Below the pieces are notes generated by a model, which did not search any database, had not been told where the DNA came from, and was given only the letters and a program-made list of their open reading frames with translations. Shown here piece after piece: positions 44,129 to 54,067 of a DNA stretch of 64,000 nucleotides. A program made the translations under genes and the position numbers. The stretch comes from Ruegeria halocynthiae (lineage in GTDB: Bacteria > Pseudomonadota > Alphaproteobacteria > Rhodobacterales > Rhodobacteraceae), in assembly GCF_000743705.1 (NCBI RefSeq), contig NZ_JQEZ01000003.1, forward strand, positions 231,529 through 295,528, in the 5' to 3' direction. How positions within the stretch are numbered: the first letter of the stretch is position 1; each line of letters starts with the position of its first letter.

Positions 44129-46621
44129 TTACGCGCGCTCGACCTTGCAGGCGCACTTCTTATAGTCGGTCTCTTTCGACAGCGGGCAGGTCGCATCCAG
44201 CGTCAGCTTGTTGGTCAGCTGGTGTTCGTCGAACCACGGCATAAAGACCAGACCGCGCGGCACCTTGTTGCGGCCACGGGTTTCAACCCGGCTGGTGACT
44301 TCGCCGCGACGGGTGGACAGAACGATCTCTTGCCCGCGGCGCAGACCGCGATCCTTGGCATCCTGCGGGTGCATGTAGACAACTGCCGACGGGAAAGCGC
44401 GGTGCAGTTCCGGCACCCGGCGCGTCATCGAGCCCGAGTGCCAATGCTCCAGCACGCGGCCTGTGGACAGCCACAGATCGAATTCTTCATCCGGTTCTTC
44501 GGCTGCGGGTTCATAGGGTGCAAAGATGATCTTGGCCTTGCCGTCCTTATGGCCATAGAATTTCACGTCCGAGCCTTCGGGCACGTAAGGATCATACCCT
44601 TCGCGGAAGCGATACAGCGTCTCTTTTCCGTCCACGACAGGCCAGCGCATACCGCGTGCCTCGTGATACATTTCGAACGGTGCCAGATCGTGCGCGTGAC
44701 CGCGCCCGAAATTTGCATATTCTTCAAACAGGCCTTTTTGAACGTAGAAACCGAAATGTTCGGATTCGTCGTTGTCGAACCCTTCGGCTGTCTCGGACAC
44801 CGGAAATTTGTCGACCGAGCCGTTTGCATACAGCACGTCATACATGGTCTTGCCGCGATGTTCCGGCATCTTGGCCAGCAGCTCTTCGCCCCAGACCTCT
44901 TCAACGGTGAAGCGTTTGGCGAACTCCATAAGCTGCCACAGGTCCGATTTCGCCTCACCCGGGGCTTTCACCTGCTGCCGCCAGAATTGGGTGCGGCGTT
45001 CGGCGTTGCCATAGGCACCTTCCTTTTCAACCCACATGGCGGTGGGCAGGATCAGGTCGGCAGATACGGCTGTGACCGTCGGATAAGGGTCCGAAACGGT
45101 GATGAAGTTTTCCGGGTTGCGATAGCCGGGATAGCCTTCTTCGTTGATGTTGGGCGCAGCCTGCATGTTGTTGTTGCACTGCACCCAATAGGCGTTCAGC
45201 TCACCGTCCTTCAGCTTGCGGTGCTGCAACACGGCGTGGAAACCGGGCTTGGGCGGTATGGTGCCTTCGGGGATGTTCCAGGCGGTTTCACAGATTTCGC
45301 GGTGCTCGTCATTGGCCACAACCATGTCGGCGGGCAGACGGTGGGCAAAGGTGCCAACCTCGCGCGCGGTACCACAGGCCGAGGGCTGACCGGTCAGCGA
45401 GAAGGGCGAGTTGCCGGGTTCGGAAATCTTACCCACCAGCAGGTGCACGTTATACATCAGCGAGTTCGCCCATGATCCGCGGGTGTGCTGGTTGAAACCC
45501 ATGGTCCACAGGCTCATGACTTTGCGGTCGGGGTCGGCGTATTGCTTGGCCAGCTTCTCAAGCTTGTCGGCAGGTACGCCGGACAGTTCGGCGGTGTATT
45601 CCAGCGTGTATTTTGAAACTGCGTCAGCATAATCTTCGAAGCTGATGGTTTCCAACTTGCCCGAGTTCGGATTTTCAGCCTCTTGCTGCAACTGATGCGT
45701 GTCGCGCAGACCATAGCCGATGTCGGTGGCGGTTTTGGTGATGTTGACGTGTTTGTTGACGAAGTCTTCGTTCACTGCGCCGTTTTGAATGATGTAATTG
45801 GCGATATAATTCAGGATCGCCAGATCGGTCTGCGGTGCAAAAACCATGCCATTATCGGCCAACTCGAACGAGCGGTGTTCGTATGTGGACAGCACGTGCA
45901 CTTCGCAACCCGGTTTGGTCAGGCGCGTATCCGTCAGGCGCGACCACAGGATCGGGTGCATCTCGGCCATGTTCGACCCCCAGAGCACGAATGTATCCGC
46001 ATGTTCGAAATCGTCGTAACAGCCCATCGGTTCGTCGATACCAAACGTCCGCATGAACCCCACAACGGCCGACGCCATACAGTGCCGCGCGTTGGGGTCG
46101 ATGTTGTTGGACCGGAACCCGGCTTTCATCAGCTTGGATGCGGCATAGCCCTCCCAGACTGTCCATTGGCCCGAGCCGAACATGCCCACACTGGTCGGGC
46201 CTTTCTTGGCCAAAGCCTCTTTCCACTTGGCGGCCATGACATCAAAGGCTTCGTCCCAGCTAACCGGTTCGAATTCGCCATTCTTGTCGTATTCGCCTTT
46301 TGTCTTGCGCAGCATCGGCGTGGTCAGACGGTCTTTGCCGTACATGATCTTGGACAGGAAATAGCCCTTGATGCAGTTCAAGCCGCGGTTCACGGGTGCG
46401 TCCGGATCACCTTGGGTGGCAACAACGCGGCCTTCCTTGGTGCCGACCAGCACCGAACAACCGGTGCCGCAGAACCGGCAGGCGGCCTTGTCCCAACGGA
46501 TATCGGGAACACCGATTTGCGCGTTGGCCTGGCCCGTGGCCAGAGGGATACCTGCTGCTGAGGCGGTTGCTGCGGCCGCTGAGGCCTTTAGAAAAGTCCG
46601 GCGAGATTCTGAGATAGTCAT
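44129..46621 (-). CDS. napA: Periplasmic nitrate reductase catalytic subunit NapA
   Basis: An 830-residue molybdopterin enzyme that reduces nitrate to nitrite in the periplasm. The twin-arginine signal is [12 protein letters not shown]. One [4Fe-4S] cluster is bound by Cys48, Cys51, Cys55 and Cys83. Cys181 in [15 protein letters not shown] is the expected molybdenum ligand. Later molybdopterin-binding segments include [14 protein letters not shown] and [16 protein letters not shown]. Length and motifs are standard for NapA. It overlaps napD by four bases (ATGA). Confidence 0.98.
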   Translation of the reverse strand: MTISESRRTFLKASAAAATASAAGIPLATGQANAQIGVPDIRWDKAACRFCGTGCSVLVGTKEGRVVATQGDPDAPVNRGLNCIKGYFLSKIMYGKDRLTTPMLRKTKGEYDKNGEFEPVSWDEAFDVMAAKWKEALAKKGPTSVGMFGSGQWTVWEGYAASKLMKAGFRSNNIDPNARHCMASAVVGFMRTFGIDEPMGCYDDFEHADTFVLWGSNMAEMHPILWSRLTDTRLTKPGCEVHVLSTYEHRSFELADNGMVFAPQTDLAILNYIANYIIQNGAVNEDFVNKHVNITKTATDIGYGLRDTHQLQQEAENPNSGKLETISFEDYADAVSKYTLEYTAELSGVPADKLEKLAKQYADPDRKVMSLWTMGFNQHTRGSWANSLMYNVHLLVGKISEPGNSPFSLTGQPSACGTAREVGTFAHRLPADMVVANDEHREICETAWNIPEGTIPPKPGFHAVLQHRKLKDGELNAYWVQCNNNMQAAPNINEEGYPGYRNPENFITVSDPYPTVTAVSADLILPTAMWVEKEGAYGNAERRTQFWRQQVKAPGEAKSDLWQLMEFAKRFTVEEVWGEELLAKMPEHRGKTMYDVLYANGSVDKFPVSETAEGFDNDESEHFGFYVQKGLFEEYANFGRGHAHDLAPFEMYHEARGMRWPVVDGKETLYRFREGYDPYVPEGSDVKFYGHKDGKAKIIFAPYEPAAEEPDEEFDLWLSTGRVLEHWHSGSMTRRVPELHRAFPSAVVYMHPQDAKDRGLRRGQEIVLSTRRGEVTSRVETRGRNKVPRGLVFMPWFDEHQLTNKLTLDATCPLSKETDYKKCACKVERA

Positions 46622-46911
46622 AGCGTGGGCCTCCGGCTGGTGGTTTGGCTTGGGGCATCGGGGCGTGGACGGGTTTCCGCGATATCCTCGAAATGGTGAT
46701 AAGTCAGCGTCAGCGAGACCACACCAGGGACCAGATGCAGATCCATGATGGTTTCGGACGCCAGGCGTGTAGGAGTATCTTCTACGACGACGACGAAACG
46801 GCCATCATCGTCCTGGGCGTGTACTTCGACACCCGGTGTGTCATTAAATGTCTGAGCCGCGGCTTGCGCCTGTTCGGGTGCGACATGTGCAAGGCAACCG
46901 CAGATGTTCAT
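46618..46911 (-). CDS. napD: NapD, NapA signal-peptide chaperone
   Basis: A 97-residue cytoplasmic protein of the NapD family, which binds the twin-arginine signal of NapA and delays export until cofactor insertion. It begins with [13 protein letters not shown], typical of the family, and has the [16 protein letters not shown] strand pair. It is coupled by four-base overlaps to both napF upstream and napA downstream. Confidence 0.94.
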   Translation of the reverse strand: MNICGCLAHVAPEQAQAAAQTFNDTPGVEVHAQDDDGRFVVVVEDTPTRLASETIMDLHLVPGVVSLTLTYHHFEDIAETRPRPDAPSQTTSRRPTL

Positions 46912-47444
46912 GTGTTCGCTTCCGTTAAGGGTTTGGTTTGACGTTCCAAAGTGACGGCGTCGACAGGGCAGAGCGCTACACAGGCCCCGCAGCCGGTGCA
47001 GGTATCGGTGTCCAGTGACGGTTCAGCCCGCCCGCCTTGCTGTAGCCTGAAGCTGATGGCGTTGTGCTCGCAATTGTCCTGACAGACGCGGCAGCTGACA
47101 CCGTTCATGGAAAGGCAGGATGCAGCGCTGAGCGACGCGCGCCAAGGCCAGTTTGACAGACGCTCAAGTTCAAGTGCCTCTGTCGGGCAGGATTGCGCAC
47201 ATTCGCCACAGAAGGTGCAAGGGCCGTTGTCCGAGTATAACACCGGAAACCCGTCCGCACCAATTACGATCACATCTTCAGGGCAGGCTTTGGCGCAGTC
47301 ACCGCACTTGGTGCACAGATCGACAAATCCGGGCACCACAGATCCCGGAGGTCTGATAATACTTAAGTCCTCTCCTCGGACTTTGGCGCTGAGAAACGCG
47401 CGTCGGCTGGTCAACTGGCTCATATTACGGCGACCTGGCTGCAC
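46908..47444 (-). CDS. napF: Ferredoxin-type protein NapF
   Basis: A 178-residue cytoplasmic iron-sulfur protein. Cys-rich motifs CTKCGDCAKACPEDV, CTFCGECAQSCPTEA, CRVCQDNCEHN and CTGCGACVALCPVDA match the [4Fe-4S] sites of NapF, which helps load iron-sulfur clusters into NapA. The GTG at 47444 has AAGGA five bases upstream and is used here; ATG 47423 (MSQLTSRRAFL) is an alternative. It is first in the napFDAGHBC operon. No napE or napL is present. Confidence 0.93.
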   Translation of the reverse strand: MQPGRRNMSQLTSRRAFLSAKVRGEDLSIIRPPGSVVPGFVDLCTKCGDCAKACPEDVIVIGADGFPVLYSDNGPCTFCGECAQSCPTEALELERLSNWPWRASLSAASCLSMNGVSCRVCQDNCEHNAISFRLQQGGRAEPSLDTDTCTGCGACVALCPVDAVTLERQTKPLTEANT

Positions 47445-48651
47445 TTGATTCCTTGTTCAAGCCTACCGCATAGCGTTAGTTAAGCCGACGCTTTTTGACC
47501 CAGATCATTTTTTAAGCTTTTTTCATCATTTCGAAAACTTGCCGCGCTTTGCGACCCGTTGGAATGGAGCATTGCGTACGCGTCAAAAGCTTTGTGGCGC
47601 AGCTCGCGCAACACTCAGGTGACTGGCGGGTCAGGATCACAGAGGTTGGGGGTGTCACAATTGGCTGTTACGAAGTGCGGCAGCGACATCGTCGGGGTGC
47701 TGCTGCCTGGAAATTGAGACTAGCTTGAGCCCAAGGTGCCACTGCACTGTAGAAAGACCGGAGAGATCATGTTGTGTTCCAGCTGAAAGGATTAAGGACG
47801 GCTGTTGTGGTGGTGGCCAAAGCCCCTCAATGCTCTGGAAACGCACCGCCTTCATCGCTAGCCATGCCGCCTATTGTGACCGATAGTTCCGCGCCTGAAG
47901 GGTCTTTGTTTTGCTCGTGAAGTCATCGCTCACTTGGTCTGGCCACCGGTGAATTCACCAAAACGACCCATGCTGAATTCCTGTTTTGATCGGCCGAACG
48001 AAGGTTAACATGACAACATTTAATTCGGATCAACAGAAGGTTGATTTTTGATTGACCGTGATCATGGATTTCTCACCCGGTCAGAAGCAGCCAGCTTCGG
48101 TCAGGTATGTTGCGCTGGGATTTGCAGCGCGCCCGTGGGCGTATCCCGGAAAATAGAGAGTCACCTTAAAGCTTTGCGAAAACCTTTTGTTGGCGTCTTT
48201 TGTCTGTTTGGATTTTTGACCGTTAATCAATCTTGTGTGGATCGCCGGGTTCAGTTTGGGCAGGTAAAAAAGTTGCAGGTGTTGGCATCTGCAGGGATGT
48301 CAGGCGGGTACAATGCGGCAAAAATCACGAGGAGAAACGTAGACCTGTCGGGCGACGTCTGGACATCGCATTTGCGTGTGGGCGAAGTTCTGATTTCCTG
48401 ACTTTTTTCACGGCAACATCCGCTGGTGGGCTTTCATGTACCCTGCCAGAGAGAAACCCAAGCTTCAGGAATTGAACAATTTTACCATCCCTTGATGGAT
48501 TTGCACCGTGACCGTTCAGAAGTTTTCAGAACTGCCGGTAAGTCATTGACACACTAACGAACCACAATGATGATCATGACTGATCCCCCACCCAAGTGCG
48601 GATCATTTGGCAGGTTGAAACCAACCGCCTGACGTCAATAGGGAGGAATAA
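47445..48651. other. 1.2 kb gene-poor region, nap upstream and liv upstream
   Basis: Between napF (minus) and the Liv binding protein (plus). Short open frames (for example 48048-48401 plus and 47655-47855 minus) lack ribosome-binding sites, recognisable domains or normal composition. The left end carries the nap promoter; the right end holds the liv promoter and a strong GGGAGG site at about 48641. The middle may be decayed coding sequence or harbour a small RNA, but nothing could be supported. Confidence 0.5.
47495..47508 (-). promoter_or_regulatory. FNR/Nnr-like binding site upstream of napF
   Basis: TTGACCCAGATCAT matches the CRP/FNR-type pattern TTGAN6TCAA at 7 of 8 core positions. It lies about 50-64 bases upstream of the napF start, a distance that would put a transcription start shortly before the gene. 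FNR- or NnrR/Dnr-type control of nap operons is well established in general; binding here is inferred from one imperfect match. Confidence 0.5.
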
Positions 48652-49899
48652 ATGAATAAGTTAAATATATTGATGGCCACTACGATTGTTGCGAGCCTGA
48701 CTGCAGGATTCGCGGCGGCGCAAGAGAAAGTGCAAATTGCTTACATCGATCCGCTGTCCGGGCCATTTGCCACAACCGGCACGCAAGGGTTGGCGATTTA
48801 TCGACATACCGTCAAAGAATTGGTTAATGAACCTGGCGCGCTGTTGGATGGGCAGGCTGAGTTTGAGATGGTGCCCTTTGACAATAAAATCAGCGCGAAG
48901 GAATCACTGATACAGCTTCAGGTTGCCATGGATCAGGGGATTCGCATTATTGCCCAGGGTGCGTCCTCTGGTGTGGCCAGCGCGCTGTCCGAGGCTGTTG
49001 CCAAACACAATCGGCGCAACCCGGACGATCCGGTCATCTTCCTCAATCACTCGGCCGTAGATCCGGCGCTGACCAATGACAAATGTCAATTCTGGCATTT
49101 CCGGTTTGATGCGAATGCCGACATCAAGATGGACGCGCTGACCGACGACATCGCCGCCAACCCGGACATCAAAAAAGTCTATGTGATTGGCCAGGACTAT
49201 TCATTTGGCAAGGCAGTCGCGGCAGCGGCGCAGCGGTTCCTCAAGGAAAAGCGCCCGGATATCGAAATCGTCGGGAACGAATTGCATCCGATTGGCAAAG
49301 TCAAAGACTTCACGCCTTATGCGCGCAAGATTGTGGGCTCGGACGCGGATGCGGTGATCACCGGCAACTGGGGCGGTGACATGGTTGGTCTGGGCAAGGC
49401 TATCATGAGCGCGGGCTTCGACCAGCCGATCTACACCTACTATGGGGCAACGTCGGGTATCACGGCGGCCTTCGGTGAAGAAGGCGACGGCATCGTCAAA
49501 CTGGTCGGCGCAGGACAGGTCAATCCGCCCGCGACGCCGGAAGGGCAGGAATTCATCGCCACATTCTATGAAAGCTTCCCTGATCTGGATTTCGGCCAAC
49601 CCCAAATGGCCAATGTCGCGCCGATGCTGGCTGCAGCAGTCAACGAAGTCGGCAATGCCACGGATATCAAAGCGATTGCCTACGCCCTTGAGGGGATGGA
49701 GTACGACAGTATCATAACCGGCAAGACCGTAATGCGCGAAAGCGATCACCAGGTGATCCAGACCGTGACAGTACAAGGGCAGACGCCCGAGAATATCCTG
49801 TTCGAATTCGACAAATCGGGTCGTGGCATGGCTGCCGAGACAATTGTGGAATTGGCGTCCAAGGACTCGGCCACCACTTGCGAGATGAAGCGCCCCTGA
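48652..49899 (+). CDS. Branched-chain amino acid-type ABC solute-binding protein
   Basis: A 415-residue periplasmic binding protein of the LivJ/COG0683 class. The Sec signal peptide is about 23 residues (ending GFAAA). The mature protein starts KVQIAYIDPLSGPFATTGTQG and includes QGASSGVASALSEAVAKHNR and VIGQDYSFGKAVA. The start ATG has the strong site GGGAGG upstream. It heads a five-gene plus-strand Liv operon. The family also binds urea, amides, aromatic acids and others, so leucine-type substrates are not assured; this protein is longer than LivJ (about 365). Confidence 0.9.
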   Translation: MNKLNILMATTIVASLTAGFAAAQEKVQIAYIDPLSGPFATTGTQGLAIYRHTVKELVNEPGALLDGQAEFEMVPFDNKISAKESLIQLQVAMDQGIRIIAQGASSGVASALSEAVAKHNRRNPDDPVIFLNHSAVDPALTNDKCQFWHFRFDANADIKMDALTDDIAANPDIKKVYVIGQDYSFGKAVAAAAQRFLKEKRPDIEIVGNELHPIGKVKDFTPYARKIVGSDADAVITGNWGGDMVGLGKAIMSAGFDQPIYTYYGATSGITAAFGEEGDGIVKLVGAGQVNPPATPEGQEFIATFYESFPDLDFGQPQMANVAPMLAAAVNEVGNATDIKAIAYALEGMEYDSIITGKTVMRESDHQVIQTVTVQGQTPENILFEFDKSGRGMAAETIVELASKDSATTCEMKRP

Positions 49900-49976
49900 T
49901 TTTCTGACCACGCTGGCGGTCCGTCTGTTTCAAGCCGGGCCGCTGGGCTTCATTTTTCAAAGCAGGGAGACAAGCA

Positions 49977-50933
49977 ATGGCACTGTTCCTCGTGAACGTG
50001 TTGGATGGGCTCGTGACAGGATTGTTGCTGTTCATGTTATGCAGCGGCTTGACATTAATCTTTTCGATGATGGGCGTTTTGAATTTTGCCCATGCCAGTT
50101 TTTACATGCTGGGCGCCTATTTTGCCTATCAGATCAGCCTTGTGACCGGGTTCTGGGCCGGTCTGATCATTGCGCCGCTTGTCGTCGGGGTCATCGGGGC
50201 CGGGATCGAGCGATACGGATTGAGGCGGGTGCATAAATTCGGGCATGTGCCAGAGTTGATATTTACCTTCGGTCTTGCCCTGCTGATCGAAGAAGCGGTG
50301 CAGTTCTTTTGGGGCAAAAGCCAGCTTCCCTTCTCGGAGCCTGAAGCGCTGGATTTTGCGGCTTTTGCCATCGCCGGAAACGCTTTCCCTGCTTACAAGG
50401 TATTCATGATCTTTGTGGCAATGGGCATCTTCCTGACGCTGTTGTACATTCTGACCAAGACGCGGATTGGCATGACCATTCAGGCCGCGCTCAGCTATCC
50501 TGAAACCGTGCAAAACCTGGGCCATAACGTACCGCTGGTTTTCATGTGCGTGTTTGGTGTCGGTACGGCGATGGCCGGTTTGGCGGGCGTGATTGCTGGC
50601 CCGGTTCTGGGTGTCTTCCCGGGCATGGCCGTGCAACTTGGGTCCATCGTCTTTGTCACAATCGTCATTGGCGGATTGGGTTCCCTTTGGGGCGCATTGG
50701 TGGCGTCTCTGATCATCGGCTGGATGCAGACCTTTGCCACAGCCTATGACGTCACGGCCGAGCAGATTCTGACCGCCATTGGCTTTACCAAGCCTGAACT
50801 GATCTGGGATCATCCGCTACAGGATTTGTGGACGCTGACGCTGCCTCAGCTGGGTCCGATCCTGCCTTATCTGCTGATGGTCATCGTGCTTGTCCTGCGT
50901 CCGCAGGGTCTTATGGGGAAACGTGAATCATGA
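49977..50933 (+). CDS. livH: Liv-type ABC permease LivH
   Basis: A 318-residue inner-membrane permease with about eight helices. LivH family segments include GLTLIFSMMGVLNFAHASFY near residue 25 and FVTIVIGGLGSLWGALVASL near 230. It lies 77 bases after the binding-protein gene. It forms the transmembrane channel with LivM. Confidence 0.92.
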   Translation: MALFLVNVLDGLVTGLLLFMLCSGLTLIFSMMGVLNFAHASFYMLGAYFAYQISLVTGFWAGLIIAPLVVGVIGAGIERYGLRRVHKFGHVPELIFTFGLALLIEEAVQFFWGKSQLPFSEPEALDFAAFAIAGNAFPAYKVFMIFVAMGIFLTLLYILTKTRIGMTIQAALSYPETVQNLGHNVPLVFMCVFGVGTAMAGLAGVIAGPVLGVFPGMAVQLGSIVFVTIVIGGLGSLWGALVASLIIGWMQTFATAYDVTAEQILTAIGFTKPELIWDHPLQDLWTLTLPQLGPILPYLLMVIVLVLRPQGLMGKRES

Positions 50934-52216
50934 GCCTTGCAAGCAAGACGCCCCTGACTGCGGGTACTTCGCGATTGATATCGCTGTCAAACACCATGCC
51001 TTGGGCCTTTGCGGCGTTGTTCCTGCTGTGCCTTCCGTTCGTGTTTCAATCAAACTCGGCCCTGACGATCATGAACCAGATGGCGATCACCATCGTCTTT
51101 GCGCTTAGCTACAACATGTTGTTGGGGCAGGGTGGGATGCTGTCTTTTGGCCACGCGGTCTATATGGGCTTGGGCGGGTTCTTTGCCATGCATGTTATGA
51201 ACATGGTCGAGGGAGGGCTGTGGTTGCCTCTGCCGCTGCTGCCAATTGTTGGCGGGCTGTTCGGACTGATCTTTGCCTTTCTGATCGGCAGCTTTTCGAC
51301 CCGACGCGCGGGCACGGTGTTTGCCATGATCTCGCTGGGTGTGGGTGAGCTGATCGCCGCATGCTCGGTTATCATCGTGGTGTTCTTCGGCGGTGAAGAG
51401 GGTATATCGGGCGACCGGACAATGGGGCCGCCGGTGTTCGGCTATGAATTCCTGACCCAGCAAGAGGTCTATTATCTGACCATCTTCTGGCTGCTGCTGG
51501 CGACCTTGCTGATGTATCTGTTTTCCCGCACACCGATCGGACGGATCACCAATGCTGTGCGTGATAACGAGGAACGGGCCGAGTTTCTGGGCTATTCCCA
51601 ACGCAATGTGCGCTGGATATCCTTTTGTGCATCGGGGTTTTTTGCCGGCGTTGCCGGGTCCTTGTTTGCAATTAACTTCGAGATTTTGACAGAAGAAAAC
51701 CTGAACCTCGCAACCTCGGGTTCAATTCTTTTGGTGACATTCATCGGTGGCGCCGGGTTCTTTGTCGGGCCGATCATCGGCGCGGTTGTCTTCACGCTGC
51801 TGCAAACAGTGCTGGGGCTGCATACCGAGCTTTGGTCGCTGTATCTGGGCATCCTGTTCGTGTCCTGCGTGATGTTTTTCCCGTCAGGATTTGCTGGTCT
51901 GGTTGCGATGCACCGCCGCCCGTTTGCATTGGGTAAGCTGCACCTGTTGATCAAGCCATACCTCAAGGCCGCAATCCCTGTGGTTACAAGTGTGTTGTCG
52001 TTGGCCGCCATTCTGGAAATTCTATTTCACAAGCGCCACGGCTATGGCGGCGACCACGAGATGGTTCTGTATGGCATTGCCTTTGACAGCAGCGGTTATC
52101 AGGCCATTGCAATGGCGGCGGTCATTGCCGCGATCTCGCTGTTTCTTGTGTCCCGCATTTTGCCGGAAATTCGCGCAGCCTGGGACAGTGCAAACCATGC
52201 GGAGAGTCGGACATGA
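50930..52216 (+). CDS. livM: Liv-type ABC permease LivM with C-terminal extension
   Basis: A 428-residue permease overlapping livH by four bases. The core (residues ~30-325) has LivM segments NMLLGQGGMLSFGHAVYMGL and GAGFFVGPIIGAVVFTLLQT. After residue ~330 there is an added region with two further hydrophobic helices (about AIPVVTSVLSLAAILEILF and AIAMAAVIAAISLFLVSRIL), which ordinary LivM proteins (about 320-360 residues, ignoring the longer E. coli form) lack. The role of the extension is unknown. Confidence 0.9.
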   Translation: MSLASKTPLTAGTSRLISLSNTMPWAFAALFLLCLPFVFQSNSALTIMNQMAITIVFALSYNMLLGQGGMLSFGHAVYMGLGGFFAMHVMNMVEGGLWLPLPLLPIVGGLFGLIFAFLIGSFSTRRAGTVFAMISLGVGELIAACSVIIVVFFGGEEGISGDRTMGPPVFGYEFLTQQEVYYLTIFWLLLATLLMYLFSRTPIGRITNAVRDNEERAEFLGYSQRNVRWISFCASGFFAGVAGSLFAINFEILTEENLNLATSGSILLVTFIGGAGFFVGPIIGAVVFTLLQTVLGLHTELWSLYLGILFVSCVMFFPSGFAGLVAMHRRPFALGKLHLLIKPYLKAAIPVVTSVLSLAAILEILFHKRHGYGGDHEMVLYGIAFDSSGYQAIAMAAVIAAISLFLVSRILPEIRAAWDSANHAESRT

Positions 52217-52977
52217 ACGCGCCCGCCATTGAACTTAGAAATCTTGAGAAAAGCTTTGGTCTTGCTCGGATCATACAAGGTGTGAACTTGAAGATCGCAA
52301 AGGGCGAACGCCACGCCGTCATCGGGCCAAACGGTGCCGGGAAATCCACCCTGTTCAACCTGATCACCGGCCGCTTTGCGCCAACCTCGGGCGGGGTGTT
52401 TCTGCATGGCGAAGATGTCAGCGGGCTAAAACCGTTCGAGATCAACCGCCGTGGGCTGAGCCGCTCATTCCAGGTCACCAACATCTTTTCCAACATGACC
52501 GTGTTCGAGAACATCCGATGCGGTCTGTTGTGGACAATGGGATATCGGTACTCTTTCTGGCACATGATCGGTCGGCAGGCAGATGTGACCGAGAAAGCGG
52601 ATGAAATTCTGGCCCAGATCAACCTGACCCAGCGCCGCAATGAGCTGGCGGGCACATTGGCCTATGCCGAACAGCGCGCGCTTGAGATCGGGATTACCAT
52701 CGCGGGCGGTGCCGACATTATCCTGCTGGATGAGCCTTGCGCCGGGATGAGCCATTCGGAAACCGATCTGATTGTCGATCTGATCCGCAAAGTGACCGAA
52801 GATAAGACGCTGCTGATTGTCGAGCATGATATGGGGGTGATCTTCGATCTGGCAGACAGAATCTCGGTTCTGGTTTACGGCGAGGTGATCGAGTCTGATA
52901 CGCCCGACGTGGTGCGCGCCTCGGCCAGGGTAAAAGAAGCTTATTTGGGCGCAAGCTTGGAAGAGGAGGCGATGTGA
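52213..52977 (+). CDS. livG: Liv-type ABC ATP-binding protein LivG
   Basis: A 254-residue ATPase with normal Walker A GPNGAGKSTLFNLITG, LivG-type segment RSFQVTNIFSNMTVFENI, signature region GTLAYAEQRALEIGITIA, Walker B ILLDEPCAGMS and switch His VEHDM. It overlaps livM by four bases (ATGA). It pairs with LivF as the nucleotide-binding heterodimer. Confidence 0.93.
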   Translation: MNAPAIELRNLEKSFGLARIIQGVNLKIAKGERHAVIGPNGAGKSTLFNLITGRFAPTSGGVFLHGEDVSGLKPFEINRRGLSRSFQVTNIFSNMTVFENIRCGLLWTMGYRYSFWHMIGRQADVTEKADEILAQINLTQRRNELAGTLAYAEQRALEIGITIAGGADIILLDEPCAGMSHSETDLIVDLIRKVTEDKTLLIVEHDMGVIFDLADRISVLVYGEVIESDTPDVVRASARVKEAYLGASLEEEAM

Positions 52978-53678
52978 TGCTTCAGGTCACCGATCTGCAC
53001 GCCTATTATGGCAAAAGCCACATCCTGCAAGGCGTAAACCTTGAAGTCGGCGAGGGTGAGATCGTCTCGCTGCTGGGGCGCAACGGGGTGGGGCGTTCCA
53101 CCACTTGCAAGGCGATCATGGGCGAGGTCGCGCCGCACGGCTCGATCCGGTTTCGCGGCAAGGAAATCGCGGGACGCAAAAGTTTTGAAATTGCCAAGGC
53201 CGGAATTGGCTATGTGCCAGAGAACAGGGACATCTTTCCCGGCCTGACCACACGCCAGAACCTGATGCTGGGGCTGAAGCCCGGGCAAAAGGATGGCGAC
53301 GGGCGGTGGTGTATCGAAGATATGTTCGAGATGTTTCCAAATCTGCGCAACCGTGCGGATGTGGATGCTTCGGTCATGTCGGGTGGCGAGAAACAGATGC
53401 TGACCATCTGTCGCGCCCTGATGGGAAACCCCGACTTTATCATGATTGATGAGCCGACCGAGGGTCTGGCGCCAAAGATCGTCGAACAGGTCGGGGACCT
53501 GCTGACGCAGATCGCCGAGCGCGGCGTGTCGATCCTGCTGGTCGAACAAAAACTGACCATCGCGCTGCGTGTGACCAACCGGGTTTATGTGATGGGGCAT
53601 GGGCATATGGTCTACGAAGGAACACCGCAGGGGTTGCGTGAAAATGACGATATCAGAAAGGAATGGCTGGAGGTCTGA
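52977..53678 (+). CDS. livF: Liv-type ABC ATP-binding protein LivF, Walker A Lys replaced by Arg
   Basis: A 233-residue ATPase. The start at ATG 52977 shares one base with the livG stop (TGATG) and has GAGGAGG upstream. Walker A reads GRNGVGRSTT, with Arg40 where the nucleotide-binding Lys normally sits. The signature MSGGEKQMLTICRALMG, Walker B FIMIDEPTEGLAP and the GYVPENRDIFPGLT segment are normal. The rest of the protein is intact, so it is probably functional in a heterodimer with LivG, possibly as a weaker or non-hydrolysing site. Confidence 0.92.
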   Translation: MLQVTDLHAYYGKSHILQGVNLEVGEGEIVSLLGRNGVGRSTTCKAIMGEVAPHGSIRFRGKEIAGRKSFEIAKAGIGYVPENRDIFPGLTTRQNLMLGLKPGQKDGDGRWCIEDMFEMFPNLRNRADVDASVMSGGEKQMLTICRALMGNPDFIMIDEPTEGLAPKIVEQVGDLLTQIAERGVSILLVEQKLTIALRVTNRVYVMGHGHMVYEGTPQGLRENDDIRKEWLEV

Positions 53679-53785
53679 GGCAGCTTGCAGCGTTGTTTAT
53701 CGCCGGGGCCAACCAAACTGACCCCTTAGTTGAACACTCTGCCGATGTAGCATATATTGCCAATGTGAGCATAGGAGTGAACAAA

Positions 53786-54067
53786 ATGGCGAGAAATCCC
53801 AGTGTTTCGCTGACGGAGCATCAACAAGATTTCGTTCAATCTTTGGTTTCCAGTGGTCGCTATCACGGCGTGTCAGAGGTGGTGAGAGCTGGGCTGCGCT
53901 TGCTCGAGGATGAAGAAGATCGGCGCAAGGCCGAGCTTGATAGACTTCGCGAGGGGGTCGAGGCTGGCTTGGATGATGTTCGGGCTGGCAAAATTTCTGA
54001 ATTCGATCCTGGGCGCATCATCGCAAAAGGGGAGGCGTTGCGATCCGACCGCTTGCCCTCCGAATAA
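53786..54067 (+). CDS. parD: ParD-family antitoxin
   Basis: A 93-residue type II antitoxin. The N-terminal ribbon-helix-helix is at residues ~1-45 (NPSVSLTEHQQDFVQSLVSS, then GRYHGVSEVVRAGLRLLEDEE) and an acidic, flexible C-terminus binds the toxin. The start at 53786 has GGAG nine bases upstream. An in-frame reading from 53663 only extends into the liv operon end. It overlaps the toxin frame by 25 bases. Antitoxin and complex normally repress their own promoter, probably in 53690-53785. Confidence 0.9.
   Translation: MARNPSVSLTEHQQDFVQSLVSSGRYHGVSEVVRAGLRLLEDEEDRRKAELDRLREGVEAGLDDVRAGKISEFDPGRIIAKGEALRSDRLPSE

Noticed and set aside
44069..45475. 468-codon plus-strand frame opposite napA
   Set aside because: It is antisense to clearly coding napA and to the napG/napA junction; the translation has no recognisable fold.
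47445..47460. TTGATTCCTTGTTCAA as an FNR site
   Set aside because: The spacing between half-sites is wrong and it covers the napF ribosome-binding region.
48048..48401. 117-codon frame in the nap-liv gap
   Set aside because: No ribosome-binding site, no domain and atypical composition; not enough to call a gene.
49915..49965. Attenuator between the Liv binding protein and livH
   Set aside because: Only a five-base stem AAGCC/GGCTT before CATTTTT; suggestive but too weak to list as a feature.
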